Shown here: one piece after another, positions 60,906-64,000 of the stretch
Layout of the letters: the number at the start of each line of letters is the position of its first letter
Numbering within the stretch: the stretch's first letter is position 1
Source of the DNA: Photorhabdus laumondii subsp. laumondii
Lineage (GTDB): Bacteria; Pseudomonadota; Gammaproteobacteria; Enterobacterales; Enterobacteriaceae
Assembly: GCF_003343245.1 (NCBI RefSeq)
Contig: NZ_CP024901.1
Coordinates: 1,798,001 to 1,862,000 of the forward strand
Direction of reading: 5' to 3'
DNA: 64,000 nucleotides
Program-made: the position numbers and the translations under genes
The notes under the pieces: generated by a model
Databases searched by the model: none
Seen by the model: only the letters and a program-made list of their open reading frames with translations
Told to the model about the DNA's origin: nothing

Positions 60906-61081
60906 AATATGCTTGTTCGATTTCCCTCGTTACATGGTTTTTATGCGAAACGCCTCGAAAAAAGTGAGACTTCTCTTGTTTACACTGGAACAGATACCAT
61001 TAACTCCCTATAATCTCGCCAAACTTAGCACTCATAAGTGCTTTGTTCCCATTTTTTTCTAGAATCAGGTTAATCTCTATT

Positions 61082-61723
61082 ATGGCTGACGAAGCATATC
61101 AGTGCACAATTGTAGGAATTTCTGGTGCATCTGCCTCAGGTAAAAGTCTCATTGCTAATACACTTTATCGTGAATTACGCGCTCAGGTTGGTGATCACAA
61201 TATCGGTATTATACCCGAGGATTGCTATTATAAAGATCAGAGCGATCTATCAATGGAAGAGCGTTATAAGACTAATTATGACCATCCAAGCTCAATGGAT
61301 CACAATCTGCTCTTTTCTCACCTACAAGCGCTGAAAATGGGTGAATCAATTGAATTACCACAATACGATTATGTTGCTCATACTCGTAAACCAGAAGCGA
61401 TTCATTTTGCACCGAAAAGGGTTATTATTCTGGAAGGTATTCTATTATTGACCGATAAGCGCTTGCGCCAGGAGATGGACTTCTCTATTTTTGTTGATAC
61501 GCCACTGGATATTTGCCTTATGCGTCGTATTAAGCGGGATGTGCATGAACGGGGGCGTTCTCTGGATTCGGTGATTGAGCAATATCATAAAACTGTGCGT
61601 CCAATGTTCCTGCAATTTATTGAACCATCAAAGCAATATGCAGATATTATTGTGCCGCGCGGGGGTAAAAACCGAGTAGCAATTGATATATTGAAAGCCA
61701 AAATTGGTCAGTTCTGCGAATAA
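61082..61723 (+). CDS. udk: Uridine/cytidine kinase Udk
   Basis: 213 residues from ATG 61082 ([20 protein letters not shown]), the E. coli length. P-loop [75 protein letters not shown]. Salvages pyrimidine nucleosides; operon-like order udk-dcd-asmA as in E. coli. Confidence 0.96.
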
Positions 61724-61776
61724 TAAAACTTTGCTTGTCAGGCATTGATAAGCAGCATCGTATTGGAGAGGAAATA

Positions 61777-62358
61777 ATGCGACTCTGTGACCGCGACATT
61801 ATTAAATGGCTTGATGAGGGTAAATTGGTCATTGCTCCACGTCCGCCGATTGAACGCATTAACGGGGCAACTGCTGATGTGCGCCTTGGGAATCAGTTTC
61901 GTGTTTTCTGTGGTCATACTGCGGCATATATTGATTTGAGTGGTCCGAAAGATGAGGTCAGTGCTGCGCTTGATCGTGTGATGAGTGATGAAATAATTCT
62001 GCCTGACGATGAGGTTTTTTTCCTCCATCCTGGCGAGTTGGCACTGGCCGTTACGCTGGAGTCTGTCACATTGCCGGATGATTTGGTGGGCTGGCTTGAT
62101 GGCCGTTCTTCGCTTGCTCGTCTTGGGTTGATGGTGCACGTGACGGCACACCGGATTGATCCGGGCTGGCATGGTCAAATTGTTCTTGAATTCTATAACT
62201 CTGGTAAATTGCCTCTGGCGTTACGTCCGGGTATGGTCATCGGTGCTTTGAGTTTTGAACCATTGTCTGGTTCCGCTGACCGTCCGTATAACCGTCGTCA
62301 AGATGCGAAATATAAAAACCAACAGGGTGCGGTGAGTAGTCGTATTGATGAAGATTAA
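61777..62358 (+). CDS. dcd: dCTP deaminase Dcd
   Basis: 193 residues from ATG 61777 ([17 protein letters not shown]) with GGAGAGG upstream, the E. coli length; the open frame starts earlier at 61735. Catalytic region [20 protein letters not shown] followed by HRIDPGWHG, and [22 protein letters not shown]. Makes dUTP from dCTP. Confidence 0.96.
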   Translation: MRLCDRDIIKWLDEGKLVIAPRPPIERINGATADVRLGNQFRVFCGHTAAYIDLSGPKDEVSAALDRVMSDEIILPDDEVFFLHPGELALAVTLESVTLPDDLVGWLDGRSSLARLGLMVHVTAHRIDPGWHGQIVLEFYNSGKLPLALRPGMVIGALSFEPLSGSADRPYNRRQDAKYKNQQGAVSSRIDED

Positions 62359-62416
62359 CATCTTTATCGGCTATTGAGCTGCATTGACTGTTTTGACAAA
62401 AAAAGCTGAGGAAGTC

Positions 62417-64000
62417 ATGAAGAGATTGCTGACAACACTGATTATTTTGCTGGTTGTGATTATTACCGGTCTGGCAGCATTAGTCATGTTAGTAAACCCA
62501 AATGACTTTCGGGCTTATATGGTCAAGCAGGTGCAAAAGAAGAGTGGCTACCAACTCGTCCTGCAAGATGGTATGCGCTGGCATGTCTGGCCAAAATTGA
62601 GCATCATTACCGGGCGTATGTCATTAACGGCCCCAGGGGCGGCGCAGCCAACAGTGATGGCAGAAAATATGCGTCTTGATGTGGCGTTGTGGCCGCTTCT
62701 TTCTCATCAGCTTGCCGTTAAAGAGGTGATGCTGAAAGGGGCGATATTGAGAGTAACCCCGGAGAGCCAGTCGCAGAAAAAAGGGAATACCCCTATTGCA
62801 CCAACAGGGAGTACAGCCAATCCTGTTGCGAAGGGGGAGGGTTGGGAGCTTGATATTGCCAGAGTTAAGATCGCGGATAGTTTGCTTATTTGGCAGCGAG
62901 ATGATCATGAGCAGTTAAATGTCCGCGATATTAATCTGCTAATGGAGCGAGATAACCAAAACCATATCAGCGTAGAGTTAAGTAGCAAAGTCAGTAAGAA
63001 TCAGCAAGACTTGGCTTTTAATCTTAATGCAGATGTCGATATTACTGATTATCCATATCGTGTTGCGGGTAATATTGACTTCTTTGATTATCAACTCCAG
63101 GGCGCAGGTATACCTACGGGAGGAATTAGTGGTTCAGGAAAAGTACATGCTGTTTATCAAAAAGAGACGACAGATGAACTGCAAACAATTTCTTTACAGG
63201 CGCTAAGTTTCACCGCTAATGAGAGTGAACTGCATGGCAGTATAAAAGCAATGTTGGGGGCTCATGCGGATTATCGGATCGATTTATCTTCCCAAAAACT
63301 GAATTTAGATAATCTGATGGGATGGGACTTGCTTCCTAAAGAGGGTTCAGAAGTTAAACGTTATTACCGGATAGAGAATAGTTCAGCTAAACCGGTAATC
63401 GCCGTTTCAAGCTCTGCCGAGCCTGATTATAGCGCTGCATTTCTGAATGACTTTAACGCCAATGTGACTATTAATGCGGACAAATTTGTTTATCGAGGAA
63501 TGGAGATCGATAATCTGATATTGAAAGCGACAAATAATAGTGGTATTGCTGAAATTTCTACTCTGAATGGCAAATTATTTGGTGGTGATTTCTCTATTCC
63601 GGTTATTTTAGATGCAACGGGTAATCAACTTAAGTTACACGCAAAACCTTTACTGCGGAATATAGAACTGGAACCAGTACTCAAAGCCTTTTCCTTACCT
63701 CCGGCATTTAGTGGCAAATTCGATCTGAATGGGGATCTTTCTGGTAAAGGATATGATGGTTATGCGATTTCGCATATTTGGCAGGGTGATCTTAATTTCA
63801 GTTTAGTTAATGCCAAAATGTATGGATTAAATATCCCCCAATTAATCCAGCAATCCGTTGCTCGTGCAACGGATAAAGTGAATATCCCTGATAATATGGA
63901 TAATTTCACCCGCGCTAAAAAGCTTGATGTTAAAGCGGTACTGAATCGAGGTGATATAAAAATCAGTCGATTGCATGCGGTATCCGATTTGCTGAATATT
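62417..64000 (+). CDS. asmA: Outer-membrane assembly/lipid-transport protein AsmA (N-terminal part)
   Basis: Open to the window edge, 528 codons seen of about 600. N-terminal membrane anchor (LLTTLIILLVVIITGLAALV), then the AsmA periplasmic beta-rich repeat region (NPNDFRAYMVKQVQKKSGYQ, GRMSLTAPGA, MAENMRLDVALWPLLS) and the start of the C-terminal AsmA_2 domain (LPPAFSGKFDLNGDLSGKGY). The ATG follows GAGGAAGTC. Same position after dcd as in E. coli. Confidence 0.94.
   Translation, partial: MKRLLTTLIILLVVIITGLAALVMLVNPNDFRAYMVKQVQKKSGYQLVLQDGMRWHVWPKLSIITGRMSLTAPGAAQPTVMAENMRLDVALWPLLSHQLAVKEVMLKGAILRVTPESQSQKKGNTPIAPTGSTANPVAKGEGWELDIARVKIADSLLIWQRDDHEQLNVRDINLLMERDNQNHISVELSSKVSKNQQDLAFNLNADVDITDYPYRVAGNIDFFDYQLQGAGIPTGGISGSGKVHAVYQKETTDELQTISLQALSFTANESELHGSIKAMLGAHADYRIDLSSQKLNLDNLMGWDLLPKEGSEVKRYYRIENSSAKPVIAVSSSAEPDYSAAFLNDFNANVTINADKFVYRGMEIDNLILKATNNSGIAEISTLNGKLFGGDFSIPVILDATGNQLKLHAKPLLRNIELEPVLKAFSLPPAFSGKFDLNGDLSGKGYDGYAISHIWQGDLNFSLVNAKMYGLNIPQLIQQSVARATDKVNIPDNMDNFTRAKKLDVKAVLNRGDIKISRLHAVSDLLNI

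Noticed and set aside
60859..61014. 51-codon ORF between mrp and udk (MFSLPAFCMGRFCMGRN...)
   Set aside because: It contains a 15-bp tandem duplication, lacks a ribosome site and has no recognisable similarity; most likely chance.

Overview
This window is a chromosomal segment of an enterobacterium of the Morganellaceae, most likely Photorhabdus. The housekeeping genes (moa, ybhL, ybhRSFG-cecR, rhlE, dusC, dinG, sseA, rhtA, ybiT, moeAB, folE-yeiB, sanA, maeA, cdd, yohJK, metG, mrp, udk-dcd-asmA) have close E. coli counterparts, partly in E. coli order. Between them lie AT-rich accessory islands, and 17 full or partial ERIC palindromes are scattered through the intergenic regions, a density typical of Photorhabdus. 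The genus call rests on gene content and ERIC density recalled from memory, not on a search.

Layout. 1-2.8 kb: molybdopterin operon moaA(partial)-moaC-moaD-moaE (no moaB), then ybhL. 3.5-6.1 kb: an AT-rich two-gene module, an alpha-oxoamine-synthase-like PLP enzyme and an MFS exporter, bracketed by ERICs. 6.3-14.6 kb: YbhRSFG ABC exporter with regulator CecR, divergent rhlE-dusC. 14.6-17.9 kb: a compact minus-strand operon that I read as a microcin C-like (peptidyl-nucleotide antibiotic) cluster: a seven-codon gene encoding MISSGSN, an MccB-type adenylyltransferase, an MFS exporter (MccC role) and a stand-alone GNAT acetyltransferase (role of the MccE C-terminal domain). This is the most exciting feature. 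17.9-23.8 kb: four tandem paralogous class-3 lipase-like genes, each with its own near-identical terminator. 24.4-26.0 kb: an IS1182-like insertion sequence with a frameshifted transposase, inserted at the terminator of sseA and flanked by two copies of it.

26-37 kb: sseA, a small membrane protein, dinG and yafC-like regulator, an Old Yellow Enzyme, dkgB, a transposase scrap between ERICs, an orphan antitoxin-like gene, and a DHDPS-family enzyme with two alpha/beta hydrolases. 36.6-41.8 kb: a structured RNA or terminator, a short PhnA-domain protein, an N-terminally truncated dps, rhtA, a LOG-family hydrolase and a small beta-rich protein resembling Photorhabdus/Bacillus small insecticidal crystal proteins. 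41.8-55.3 kb: ybiT, moeA-moeB, an SDR, a YbfB/YjiJ MFS protein, folE-yeiB, sanA, maeA, cdd, yohJK. Two ERIC halves flank folE-maeA in a way that suggests an inversion.

55.5-56.9 kb: a T6SS-related patch with a Tlde1-like (DUF2778) L,D-transpeptidase-fold effector, an overlapping small membrane protein as candidate immunity, and a convergent hcp interrupted by an amber codon. 57.4-64 kb: metG, divergent mrp, then udk-dcd-asmA (asmA runs off the window).
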